DNA of 64,000 bases. Origin: Hymenobacter sp. BT559. Its GTDB lineage: Bacteria > Bacteroidota > Bacteroidia > Cytophagales > Hymenobacteraceae. Position numbers and translations under genes: made by a program. The stretch lies in contig NZ_JAELXV010000003.1 in the NCBI RefSeq assembly GCF_016427535.1, forward strand, positions 372,001 through 436,000, read 5' to 3'. Below are positions 40,120 to 48,023 of this stretch, piece after piece (position 1 is the first letter of the stretch; every line of letters begins with the position of its first letter). A model generated the notes under the pieces. That model did not search any database and was not told where the DNA came from. It saw nothing but the letters and a program-made list of their open reading frames with translations.

Positions 40120-40151
40120 TGAACATTGTAAAACCAGTCGTGTTAGTTTTG
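40119..40151 (+). promoter_or_regulatory. Predicted Bacteroidota promoter for ohr
   Basis: TTG at 40119-40121 (-33) and TAGTTTTG at 40144-40151 (-7, TAnnTTTG) are separated by 22 bases, the expected spacing. The leader to the ATG is about 140 bases. Confidence 0.65.
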
Positions 40152-40299
40152 CAGCACGGCGGAAGAAATTCCTGACTCTTACTCACTGCTTGCGACTATA
40201 GATGGGCTAAAAATCCTCTGATTGACTTCTGCCCTAGTAGCTTTTGCTAAGCTTAAAATTGCGCTGCTTCTTTCTAAGTCACTTTCATAAAATAACCCC

Positions 40300-40737
40300 A
40301 TGAAAATCAACAAGGTATTTACCGCGCAGGCTAAGGCCATCGGTGGCCGCGACGGCCATGTTACTTCTGACAACCAAGTGCTTGACCTCAACTTGAGCAC
40401 GCCCAAGGAAATGGGCGGCCCCGGCAAAGCCGGCGCTACTAACCCAGAGCAGCTGTTCGCCGCTGGCTACGCCGCTTGCTTTGAGGGCGCGCTGGGTGTG
40501 GCCGCTCGCCAAGCCAAGGTGAAGCTCGAAAATGTATCGGTAGAAGCCTTCATCGGCTTTGGCCAGGCTGAAGACGGCGGCTACGGCATCTCGGCCGACC
40601 TGCACGTGAACCTGCCCGGCTTCGAGCAGGCCCAGGCTGAGTCGCTGGTAGCAGCTGCCCACGGCATCTGCCCCTACTCGCGCGCCACTAAAGGCAACAT
40701 TGAGGTGAGCCTTACCACGACCACCAACGCCGCCTAG
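40300..40737 (+). CDS. ohr: Ohr/OsmC-family organic hydroperoxide resistance protein
   Basis: A 145-residue cytoplasmic thiol peroxidase that reduces organic hydroperoxides, probably with lipoyl cofactors in known relatives. The catalytic pair is present: Cys60 in AACFEGAL and Cys124 in GICPYSRAT. Length and the ending IEVSL match Ohr proteins. It stands alone between two terminators, with its own promoter and a palindromic operator candidate. The stop codon is inside a GCCTAGGTC palindrome. Confidence 0.93.
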   Translation: MKINKVFTAQAKAIGGRDGHVTSDNQVLDLNLSTPKEMGGPGKAGATNPEQLFAAGYAACFEGALGVAARQAKVKLENVSVEAFIGFGQAEDGGYGISADLHVNLPGFEQAQAESLVAAAHGICPYSRATKGNIEVSLTTTTNAA

Positions 40738-40765
40738 GTCGCGTAGTGCGTCGTAAGGCGTTACT

Positions 40766-40801
40766 AAAGAAGGGTCAGGCCGCACGGCCTGACCCTTCTT
40801 T
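40766..40801 (+). terminator. Strong rho-independent terminator after ohr
   Basis: A perfect 17-bp stem (40766-40782 with 40785-40801) has arms starting AAAG and ending CTTT, closing the single-gene ohr transcript. Confidence 0.88.
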
Positions 40802-40914
40802 GTGTTGGTGGCCTTCAGTGTGCTAGCCAGTTTGCGTGGTTGGAAAGGAATAAGGCGGTGTGCAACTAAATGAAGCGCAGGTGGCTCATCTACTTGCATC
40901 TCTACCTTTTCCTC

Positions 40915-41604
40915 ATGCAACGATTCCTGTTTTTACTAGGCAGTGGTCTCTTACTCAGTCCACTGGCCCACGCCCAGTTTGGCCTGCGGGCGGGCGGCAC
41001 CCTCACGCACTTCACCACCAAAGATTCCGACCCTTCTATCGGCCAGACAGTAGCAGCTACCACCGACAGCAAGCTGGGCTATCAAGCTGGGGCCTACTAC
41101 CAAGTTAAGCTAGGTAAGTATTTTGCGGTGGTGCCGGAAGTCCAGTTTAGCCACGAAAATTCGGGTCTGCACGCCTTTCGCTCCAACGTTGCCGATGCCG
41201 GGTATCGGGGCGATTACGCGCTTAGCCTGAATTACATTAATATGCCACTTTTGATGCGCGTCAAACTTGGGCCAGTGTATGTGGAAGCTGGCCCGCAAAT
41301 CAGCCTACTGGTGAGCGGCAGCGAAAAGGGCACCGATATATATAACGGTTGGTCTGGATTAGTTTATCAGGAAGTTGACCAGAACATTACGAATCGTTAC
41401 CGGCGCTTCGATGTAGGGCCGTGCGTGGGGGTGGGCGTAGACCTGCCCGCGGGCTTTGGCGTGAGCGTGCGTGGCTTTCAAGGGCTAGTGTCTAGTACTC
41501 GCACTCCAGATAAAAACCTTGCTGTCTTTTACACCAATTATCCAGGTCGTATGCTACACCAGACGCTACAGGCGTCGCTCACCTACCAACTGGCCGCTCG
41601 CTAG
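40915..41604 (+). CDS. Outer-membrane beta-barrel protein (PorT/OMP_b-brl_2 type)
   Basis: A 229-residue small barrel. The start at 40915 gives signal MQRFLFLLGSGLLLSPLAHAQ; the ATG at 40870 is an alternative that adds a basic hydrophobic stretch of 15 residues. After cleavage the chain alternates hydrophobic and aromatic strands: FGLRAGGTLTHF, LGYQAGAYYQVKLGKYFAVVPEVQFS, LNYINMPLLMRVKLGPVYVEAGPQ, and a final LQASLTYQL. This is the layout of eight-stranded outer-membrane barrels common in Bacteroidota. Specific function is unknown. It stands alone and is convergent with the next gene. Confidence 0.82.
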   Translation: MQRFLFLLGSGLLLSPLAHAQFGLRAGGTLTHFTTKDSDPSIGQTVAATTDSKLGYQAGAYYQVKLGKYFAVVPEVQFSHENSGLHAFRSNVADAGYRGDYALSLNYINMPLLMRVKLGPVYVEAGPQISLLVSGSEKGTDIYNGWSGLVYQEVDQNITNRYRRFDVGPCVGVGVDLPAGFGVSVRGFQGLVSSTRTPDKNLAVFYTNYPGRMLHQTLQASLTYQLAAR

Positions 41605-41696
41605 CCGAGCAGGGGCGGGCCACTCATCAGCTTACAGTTGGGTTGCTTAGTGCCAACTCCAAACCTAAGCGTAAGTAAGCTGAAAGCTACTCGTTT

Positions 41697-41729
41697 AAAA
41701 AGTAGCTCGTACTATAAAGTACGAGCTAC
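41697..41729 (-). terminator. Rho-independent terminator for the minus-strand phosphoesterase gene
   Basis: A perfect 11-bp stem GTAGCTCGTAC/GTACGAGCTAC (41702-41712 with 41719-41729) is followed, on the minus strand, by TTTTT (41701-41697). It lies 12 bases past the stop of the minus-strand gene. Confidence 0.85.
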
Positions 41730-41741
41730 AGCTAGGTGCGC

Positions 41742-44189
41742 CTAGTCGTCGTCATCGTCGTGCTTGGGGGCGGCGCGCAGGAAGGCTCCGCGCCTAGGTG
41801 CCGGCACTACGGCGTCTTCGCCCTTAATGGCTTTCCAAACTACTTCGGTCAGGTCGAGGTCGGGGGTGGCGTCCTCTTTGGCGAGGTTGAAGTGCGATGA
41901 GCGCTCGGCGCTGCGGTTCCAGGCTGTGTTGCGAGTGTCGAGGCCCACTTGGGCGGCTTTGGCCTGATAGGGCGTGAGGGTAGGCGTGGCCTGAAAGCAG
42001 CCGAATAGCGGCTTGGCCGCCGCATCGTACTGGCTCATGGGCGGCAAACCCAGCACCAGCTCGAGGGTGCGCAGCACGCCGGCCGTGGTGTAGAGCGTGT
42101 GGTTGACGGAGCCGCGCCGGGTATAGGGGCTGATAACGAAGGCCGGCGAGCGGTGGGCGTCCACGTGGTCGGGGCCGTTTTGGGCGTCGTCTTCGACCAC
42201 GAAAATTACTGACTCCTTCCAGATGGCACTGTGCGAAATATGCTCTACCAGCTGACCTAGGGCCAGGTCATTGTCGGCTACGGCGGCGGTGGGAGAGATT
42301 TTGCCCAACTTCTGGCCGCTGGTGTGGTCGTTGCTGATGCGGATGGTGCTGAGCTGCGGCACTGCCCCGCGGGTCAGCAGCGAGTCGAAGTCTTGGGCCC
42401 AAATGCGGATGCGGTCCACGTCTTTGGTGTCCATGTCAAAGCCCGGCGACCTAGGGCACACGTGCCCGCGCAAAGACTTGAGGTCGGTTTTGCCGTCGGC
42501 GGCAAACTCGCCGTAGGTGCGGTAGCGCAGGCCGGCGCGCTGGCAGTAGTCCCACAAAAAGCCATCGCGCGGGTAGGCCACTAGGCGGCTGCCCTCGTAG
42601 TCGTAGGTGCCGCCGCGCCCGCCGTAGCTGATGGGCCAGGTTTTCTCCACGTAGTCGGTAGCGTAGGCGGCGGTGCTCCAGTTGTGGCCGTCGGCGCTCA
42701 CCTCGGCATTCACATAAAAGTTATCGAGCAGCACAAACTCGCTGGCCAGCGCGTGGTGGTTGGGCGTCACTTTGCGCGGAAAAATGCAGAGCACCGAGTC
42801 GCCGTTGCCCTCGGGCATGTCGCCAAGTATCTGGTCGTAAGTGCGGTTTTCCTTGATGACGTAGAAAACGTACTTGATGGGCGAGACCTCGCCCTTGCGG
42901 CGCGGAATGGGGTTGCTGGCCTCCCCTAGGGCCTCTTTCTCCGAGGTTTTGGTGAAAGGCGTGTTGGCATACACCTGCCGCGAGTAGGCGGCTAGCTGGG
43001 CCACGCTGGGCGCGGTAATAAACGAGAGCGTACCCTTAAACAGCCCACCGATGTACTCCACCGGCCCGTCGGCCAGCGTATTGCCGGTGTGGTGGCCGCT
43101 GTGGTCGTTTTTGGCCAACGGCTGCGGCCCGCGCGGGTTGGGCAAGGAGGAGAAGCCCTTGCCGTTAGCCACCAGGATTTTCTTACCTAGGGTGCGCACG
43201 CAGGTCGGGTACCAGCCCGTCGGGATAAAGCCCTTGGCAGCGCTCTTGCCCGGCACGGCCACGTCGAACACGGCCAGGCAATTGTTGTCGGCGTTGGCGA
43301 TGTACAGGGTTTTCTCGTCGGAGCTCAGGGCCAAGCCGTTGGTGGTCGAGCCGGTGAGCTTGGTAGGGTAGAGGGCGGTTGAGATGGTTTCGAGCACGCG
43401 CCAGCTCTTCGTGTCCACCACCGATACTGAGTTGTCGTTGGCATTGGCCACGAACACGTAGCGCCCATTGCGGGTCTGAATCAGCTCGTTGGGGTGGCTC
43501 TCGGTGGCCAGGCGCCGGGTGATGCGGCTACTAGCAATGTCATAGGCTAGCAGTTCCTGCCCGCCCCACAGCGTGATGTAAAGCGTGCGGCCATCGGGCG
43601 CGAGCAGGCAGCCGTAGGCCTCGTGCCCTAGGTCGAGCCGGCTCAGGGTGCGCTTGGTTTTGAGGTCGAGCACGTACAGCGCGTTGTCCTCCTTGGTCAC
43701 GGTGTAGAGGCGTTGCTGGGCCGCATCCACAGCCAACCCTACGGGGCTGATTTTGGTGGGCCAGGGCTTACCTAGACGCAGCGTGTCGGGCTGGCCGAAC
43801 TTCTGCTTTGCCACCGGATAAGCTAGAATAATATTGTCGTTGCCGCCCCCCACGTAGAGGCGGTCGGCGGCCGGGCTCCAGGCCAGCCCGTACCACGACT
43901 TGGCAATGGCCTTTTCATCGAGCAGCTTTTCGGTAGTGGGGTCGATGAGTTGCACCTTTTGGGTACTCTGGCCGTTGTTGGTGACGGCCAGCAGCCGGCC
44001 GCCAGGGGCAAGCTGCATATTGAGCGGCAGGTCGCCTAAGGGCAGCGAGGTGCCGGCCGGCGTCAGGCTCCAGCCATTGGGCAGTAGGATGGAGGAGGCT
44101 TTGGGGTCGTTGGTCGGCCGCTGGGCCGCCGCCGAGCCAGCGACCAGTAGCCCAAGGGCAACTGTCACGCGGGCAACGAGATACTTCAT
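41742..44189 (-). CDS. YncE-type beta-propeller fused to alkaline phosphatase-like phosphoesterase
   Basis: An 815-residue secreted protein. The start at 44189 gives signal MKYLVARVTVALGLLVAGSAAAQ; an ATG 66 bases upstream would add an unrelated leader. Residues about 30-380 are a seven-bladed YncE-like propeller (YITLWGGQELLAYD, VFVANANDNSVSVVDT, TLYIANADNNCLAVFD). About 450-780 is a phosphoesterase domain of the phospholipase C/acid phosphatase type (YVFYVIKENRTYDQILGD, HHALASEFVLLDNFYVN, EDDAQNGPDHVDAHRSP). The C-terminus ends in five Asp residues (KHDDDDD), an unusual acidic tail. Substrate is unknown; phosphate esters are likely. It is a monocistronic gene with its own terminator. Confidence 0.9.
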   Translation of the reverse strand: MKYLVARVTVALGLLVAGSAAAQRPTNDPKASSILLPNGWSLTPAGTSLPLGDLPLNMQLAPGGRLLAVTNNGQSTQKVQLIDPTTEKLLDEKAIAKSWYGLAWSPAADRLYVGGGNDNIILAYPVAKQKFGQPDTLRLGKPWPTKISPVGLAVDAAQQRLYTVTKEDNALYVLDLKTKRTLSRLDLGHEAYGCLLAPDGRTLYITLWGGQELLAYDIASSRITRRLATESHPNELIQTRNGRYVFVANANDNSVSVVDTKSWRVLETISTALYPTKLTGSTTNGLALSSDEKTLYIANADNNCLAVFDVAVPGKSAAKGFIPTGWYPTCVRTLGKKILVANGKGFSSLPNPRGPQPLAKNDHSGHHTGNTLADGPVEYIGGLFKGTLSFITAPSVAQLAAYSRQVYANTPFTKTSEKEALGEASNPIPRRKGEVSPIKYVFYVIKENRTYDQILGDMPEGNGDSVLCIFPRKVTPNHHALASEFVLLDNFYVNAEVSADGHNWSTAAYATDYVEKTWPISYGGRGGTYDYEGSRLVAYPRDGFLWDYCQRAGLRYRTYGEFAADGKTDLKSLRGHVCPRSPGFDMDTKDVDRIRIWAQDFDSLLTRGAVPQLSTIRISNDHTSGQKLGKISPTAAVADNDLALGQLVEHISHSAIWKESVIFVVEDDAQNGPDHVDAHRSPAFVISPYTRRGSVNHTLYTTAGVLRTLELVLGLPPMSQYDAAAKPLFGCFQATPTLTPYQAKAAQVGLDTRNTAWNRSAERSSHFNLAKEDATPDLDLTEVVWKAIKGEDAVVPAPRRGAFLRAAPKHDDDDD

Positions 44190-44206
44190 AGGAGAAGGCT
44201 GAAAAT

Positions 44207-44243
44207 AACTCAGGACTTGCGCACTATGCACAAGCCCTGAGTT
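44207..44243 (-). promoter_or_regulatory. Stem-loop or operator in the leader of the phosphoesterase gene
   Basis: 13-bp arms AACTCAGGaCTTG/CAAGcCCTGAGTT with one mismatch lie 18-54 bases upstream of the start. It could be a repressor site or a 5' UTR hairpin. It might instead end the paa transcript arriving from 44313. Confidence 0.4.
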
Positions 44244-44312
44244 GCACTTATCCACAAATATCTGGCACTCTCAGCGCACCCCTAGGTTAAGGTTTTGCTA
44301 CCAACACTAGCG

Positions 44313-45101
44313 CTACGCCTTCGCGCCAGTGGCCGCTTTAAACTTCGCAACAGCCTGCCGGGTGAAATCGGACAGCACCAGCCGCCCGCTAATGGCGGCG
44401 CGCGCGCTCAGCAGGCGGTCCCAGTGCTCGGTGCCTTCCCAAATCACCTGCTTCATGGCGGCCAAGGCCTCCGGGCTGTAGCCTGCCAGCTTCTCGGCAA
44501 ACGCCTGCACGGCCGCGTCTAGGTCCGCCGTAGTTTCGAGCACTTCGGCATACAGCCCGCGCGCCTGTGCCCAAGCCGCCGGGCGAAACTCACCAGCATC
44601 CAACGCCAACTGCGCAAAGGCCGCCCGGCCGATTTTCAGCTCTACTACCGGCCCCACCACAAACGGCCCGATGCCTATTACCAACTCGCTGAGCTTCACA
44701 GCTGCTTGCGTCGTGGCAAAGCAATAATCAGTAGCCGCCGCCACGCCCACGCCGCCGCCAATAGCTTTGCCCTGCACCCGGCCCACAATGACCTTGGGGC
44801 AGGTGCGGCAAGCGTTTATCACCTGCGCAAAGCCTGAGAAAAACTGCTGGCCCTGCGCCTCATCTGCGATAGCCACCAGCTCATCAAAGCTAGCGCCGGC
44901 GCAAAACGTGCGCTCGCCCTCGCTCTTGAGAACGATGACTTTGGTAGTGTCGGCTTGGCCCACGGCCGTGATAGTGGCGGCTAGCTCACGCAGGAGTTGG
45001 CCGGGCAGCGAGTTGTGCGCGGGGTGAAAAAAGGAGATGGTAGCAATGCCTAGGGCATCGGTAGTGGCCGAAACGTGGCCAGCAGTGAGGGTGTCCGTCA
45101 T
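44313..45101 (-). CDS. Enoyl-CoA hydratase/isomerase family protein, candidate PaaF-like step
   Basis: A 262-residue crotonase-fold enzyme. The oxyanion-hole regions are visible: ERTFCAGASFDELVA and VQGKAIGGGVGVAAATDYCFA. A C-terminal helix region contains SPEALAAMKQVIWEG. It is the last gene of the phenylacetate cluster, 22 bases after DUF7660. The pathway needs a hydratase for 2,3-dehydroadipyl-CoA (PaaF), and this is the only crotonase here besides PaaG, so PaaF is the natural candidate. Sequence alone does not exclude another acyl-CoA hydratase, so no symbol is given. Confidence 0.85.
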   Translation of the reverse strand: MTDTLTAGHVSATTDALGIATISFFHPAHNSLPGQLLRELAATITAVGQADTTKVIVLKSEGERTFCAGASFDELVAIADEAQGQQFFSGFAQVINACRTCPKVIVGRVQGKAIGGGVGVAAATDYCFATTQAAVKLSELVIGIGPFVVGPVVELKIGRAAFAQLALDAGEFRPAAWAQARGLYAEVLETTADLDAAVQAFAEKLAGYSPEALAAMKQVIWEGTEHWDRLLSARAAISGRLVLSDFTRQAVAKFKAATGAKA

Positions 45102-45123
45102 AACAATTTAGATAATCTTAATG

Positions 45124-45381
45124 CTACTCATACATCCGTGCCCCACGCAAGATATTCGCGAAGTTTTGCCAACTAGGCACATTTGCATCGACTACTTGAT
45201 TGGTGTTGAGATAGAAACCGTCTATATCCAAAGCGTAAGATTCTATTGCTTCCAGAAAAGCAGGCAACGAATTATTGCTCCATAGTTCAGGGGTAGAGTC
45301 AAGCTCTTGGCGTAAAAGGCTCAGGAAATGCGCGAACGACGCTCGGCTGTCGACAGCCATCGTTTCTAAGTCTAGATTCAT
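45124..45381 (-). CDS. Small DUF7660-like protein inside the paa operon
   Basis: An 85-residue soluble protein. The pattern of a short N-terminal helix, SFAHFLSLLRQEL, then WSNNSLPAFLEAIESYALD, a middle GFYLN, and the ending PSWQNFANILRGARMYE matches what I recall of the DUF7660 family; function unknown. It sits 4 bases after the paaZ stop and 22 bases before the hydratase start, so it is cotranscribed. Its DNA is clearly more AT-rich than its neighbours and has no CCTAGG, pointing to a recent insertion into the operon. Confidence 0.72.
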   Translation of the reverse strand: MNLDLETMAVDSRASFAHFLSLLRQELDSTPELWSNNSLPAFLEAIESYALDIDGFYLNTNQVVDANVPSWQNFANILRGARMYE

Positions 45382-45385
45382 TAGC

Positions 45386-47449
45386 TTATTCCTGCTTTTT
45401 CTTCTTCACCATCGTCAAAATCGTGGCTACGGCCACGGTGTCGCCGGTTTGGTCGGTCACTTCCACCAGCCAGCGAACGATGCCTTTGGCCACGTCTTCC
45501 GCGTCACGCTTTTCCTGGCCGATTTTCTCCTTCACGGTCAACGTCACGCCGATGGTGGTGCCGGGGTACACAGGCTTGGTGAAGCGGCACTCATCGAGGC
45601 CATAGTTGAGCAATACCGGTCCTTTGCGCGGGTCTACGAACATGCCAGCCGCCTTGCTCAAAATATAGTAACCGTGGGCCACGCGGCCCGTGAATAGCGT
45701 GCCTTCCAGCGAGGTAGCGTCGACGTGAGCGTAGAAATTATCGCCTGACACCTGGGCAAAATTCGTGATGTCGGCCTCCGTGACGGTGTGCTTGTGCGTG
45801 GTGTACGTCTGCCCAATTTCCAGCTCCTCAAAATAGTGCTGAAATGGGTGCTTGTCCTTCTCCATCTGCTTGGCCTTGGGCTGATACACTTCTGTAATGG
45901 CCGTAATCATGCTCGGCGAGCCTTGTAGAGCCACGCGCTGCATAAAGTGCTCGACCCCGCGGATGCCACCCATCTCTTGCCCACCGCCGGCGCGGCCGGG
46001 GCCGCCGTGCACCAGCTGCGGCATGGGCGAGCCGTGGCCGGTGCTTTCTTTAGCCATATCATTGTTAATGACTAGGATACGACCGTGGTGCGTGGCTGCG
46101 CCCAGCACAAACTCTTGCGCCGTGCGCGGGTCGTTGGTGGCCAGCGAACACACCAGCGAGCCCTTGCCGAGGTTAGCCAGCTGCACGGCCTCGCCTAGGT
46201 CGTGGTAGGGCATCAAGGTCACGACCGGGCCGAAGGCTTCCAGCTCGTGCGAGTCGAGGTACTTGAACGGCTGGTCGTTGCGCAGCACGATGGGCGAAAT
46301 GAAGGCGCCTTTGGCCGCGTCGGCCCCGCGCTCCTTACCTAGGATTTCTACGCGGTCGAGGTCACCGTATACGATGGGCGTGTTTTTCGCCAACTGCCGC
46401 ACTTGCTCGCGCAGGCGCTCTGCTTGAGCCCGGCCAGCTAGGGCTCCCATGCGCACGCCCTCGGCTTGTGGGTGGCCAATGGTGGTTTGGGCCAACGCCT
46501 TACCTAGGGCAATTTGGACGTCTTCGAGCAGATTGTCGGGCACGATGGCGCGGCGGATGGCGGTGCATTTCTGCCCGCACTTCGCCGTCATCTCCTTGCG
46601 CACTTCCTTGATAAACAGGTCAAACTCCGGCGTGCCGGGCACAGCATCCGGCCCAAGCACAGCAGCGTTGAGCGAGTCGGCTTCTAGCGTAAACGGCACC
46701 GCCTCGCTGATGATGCGCGGGTGCGCCCGCAGCTTGGCGCCGGTCGCGGCGGAGCCGGTGAAGGTCACCACATCCTGGTACGTGACGTGGTCGAGGATGC
46801 CCTGGCCCGAGCCCACCACCAGCTGCAACGCGCCCTCAGGCAGAATGCCGCTGGCGATAATCTCGCGCACCACGGCCTCAGTGAGGTAGGCGCTGGGTAC
46901 GGCGGGCTTCACCACGGCGGGCATGCCGGCCAGTAGGTTCACCGCGATTTTCTCCAACATGCCCCAAATGGGGAAGTTGTAGGCGTTGATGTGCACGGCC
47001 ACGCCTTCCTTAGGCACCAGCAGATGCTGTGCCATAAAGGTGCCGCCCTTGCTGAGGCTCACCGGCTCGCCCTCCACGTAAAACGGCTTGTCGGGAAACT
47101 TGCGCCGCAGCGAGGCATTGGCAAATAAATTACCGATACCACCTTCAATATCAATCCACGAGTCAGCCCGCGTGGCGCCCGAGCGGTAGCTCAACTCGTA
47201 AAAAAGCTCCTTCTTTTCCTGCAAGTGGAAGGCCAGCGCCTTGAGCATGCGCCCGCGCTCGTGGAAGGTCAGGCGGCGCAGCGCAGGGTTGCCCACGCGG
47301 CGGCCGTAAGCCAGGATTTCGGCAAAGTCGAAGCCTTCGGTGTTGGCCAGGGCGATGACCTCGCCAGTGCTAGCATCGAGTAGCTCGTGTGGGTCGGCGG
47401 CGCCGGCGGCCCAGCGGCCTAGGGTATAGTTTTCGAGGGTGGGAGTCAT
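45386..47449 (-). CDS. paaZ: PaaZ: oxepin-CoA hydrolase / 3-oxo-5,6-dehydrosuberyl-CoA semialdehyde dehydrogenase
   Basis: A 687-residue bifunctional ring-opening enzyme of aerobic phenylacetate breakdown. Residues about 1-530 are aldehyde dehydrogenase: HINAYNFPIWGMLEKIAVN, the cofactor region FTGSAATGAK, the catalytic Cys in CGQKCTAIRR, and NNDMAKESTGHGSP. About 540-687 is a MaoC hot-dog hydratase (FEELEIGQTYTT, ITNFAQVSGDNFYAHVD, GRVAHGYYI) that hydrolyses oxepin-CoA. The start at 47449 (MTPTLENYTLGRW) matches the family; in-frame codons further upstream run into the repeat region. A REP-like repeat lies between paaI and paaZ. Confidence 0.95.
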   Translation of the reverse strand: MTPTLENYTLGRWAAGAADPHELLDASTGEVIALANTEGFDFAEILAYGRRVGNPALRRLTFHERGRMLKALAFHLQEKKELFYELSYRSGATRADSWIDIEGGIGNLFANASLRRKFPDKPFYVEGEPVSLSKGGTFMAQHLLVPKEGVAVHINAYNFPIWGMLEKIAVNLLAGMPAVVKPAVPSAYLTEAVVREIIASGILPEGALQLVVGSGQGILDHVTYQDVVTFTGSAATGAKLRAHPRIISEAVPFTLEADSLNAAVLGPDAVPGTPEFDLFIKEVRKEMTAKCGQKCTAIRRAIVPDNLLEDVQIALGKALAQTTIGHPQAEGVRMGALAGRAQAERLREQVRQLAKNTPIVYGDLDRVEILGKERGADAAKGAFISPIVLRNDQPFKYLDSHELEAFGPVVTLMPYHDLGEAVQLANLGKGSLVCSLATNDPRTAQEFVLGAATHHGRILVINNDMAKESTGHGSPMPQLVHGGPGRAGGGQEMGGIRGVEHFMQRVALQGSPSMITAITEVYQPKAKQMEKDKHPFQHYFEELEIGQTYTTHKHTVTEADITNFAQVSGDNFYAHVDATSLEGTLFTGRVAHGYYILSKAAGMFVDPRKGPVLLNYGLDECRFTKPVYPGTTIGVTLTVKEKIGQEKRDAEDVAKGIVRWLVEVTDQTGDTVAVATILTMVKKKKQE

Positions 47450-47473
47450 GGGGGAAGAGTAATAAATTGATGT

Positions 47474-47569
47474 TGTCATGCAGCGCGTAGTGAAGTATCT
47501 CACTCGCTTCATTGCTAGCGTGAGGATTTACTGCTGCACGCGAGATGCTTCGCTATGCGCTGCATGACA
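47474..47569. repeat. REP-like intergenic palindrome inside the paa operon
   Basis: 28-bp arms (47474-47501 and 47542-47569) with three mismatches that remain G-U pairs in one RNA orientation. The outer core TGTCATGC is shared with the element at 30169-30260. It separates paaI from paaZ. Confidence 0.8.
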
Positions 47570-47573
47570 GACG

Positions 47574-48023
47574 TTAGCAAGCGGGTTCAACCAAAATCTC
47601 GTTGCTAGTGCGATAGGCCGTGCCCTTAAACAAGGCCAGCACTACCCCTTTCTGGTTAACAACGCGCACCTGGTACACGCCGACTTTGTGCTTGAGGCTT
47701 TCCTCGCGGGCTTCCACCGTGAGCACGTCGCCGAGCTTGCCAGCTTCGAGGTAATCGACGGTCACGGTGAGGCCCACGCTCTGGCGACCGTGGCTGTTGC
47801 AGGCGAAGGCAAATGCCGTATCGGCCGCCGAAAACGTGGCGCCGCCGTGCAGCGAGCCGAAGCCATTGAGCATATCGGGCCGCACCACGAAGTGCAGACG
47901 GCAGTAGCCTGGGCCAACTTCCTCGACCTCCAACCCTAGTAATTGGCTGAAGGTGTCTTGCCGCAGCATCAGCTCTTTCACGGCTTCGGCCGGATGATTA
48001 TTGGCGGATGGCAGCGGGTTCAT
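47574..48023 (-). CDS. paaI: PaaI-type hydroxyphenylacetyl-CoA thioesterase
   Basis: A 149-residue hot-dog thioesterase that frees CoA from stalled ring-hydroxylated intermediates. The 4HBT-II active-site stretch NGFGSLHGGATFSAADTAFA is complete. The chain also has VTVDYLEAGKLGDVLTVEA and ends ALFKGTAYRTSNEI, as in PaaI proteins. Its first 26 bases overlap the 3' end of paaH, indicating translational coupling. Confidence 0.93.
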   Translation of the reverse strand: MNPLPSANNHPAEAVKELMLRQDTFSQLLGLEVEEVGPGYCRLHFVVRPDMLNGFGSLHGGATFSAADTAFAFACNSHGRQSVGLTVTVDYLEAGKLGDVLTVEAREESLKHKVGVYQVRVVNQKGVVLALFKGTAYRTSNEILVEPAC

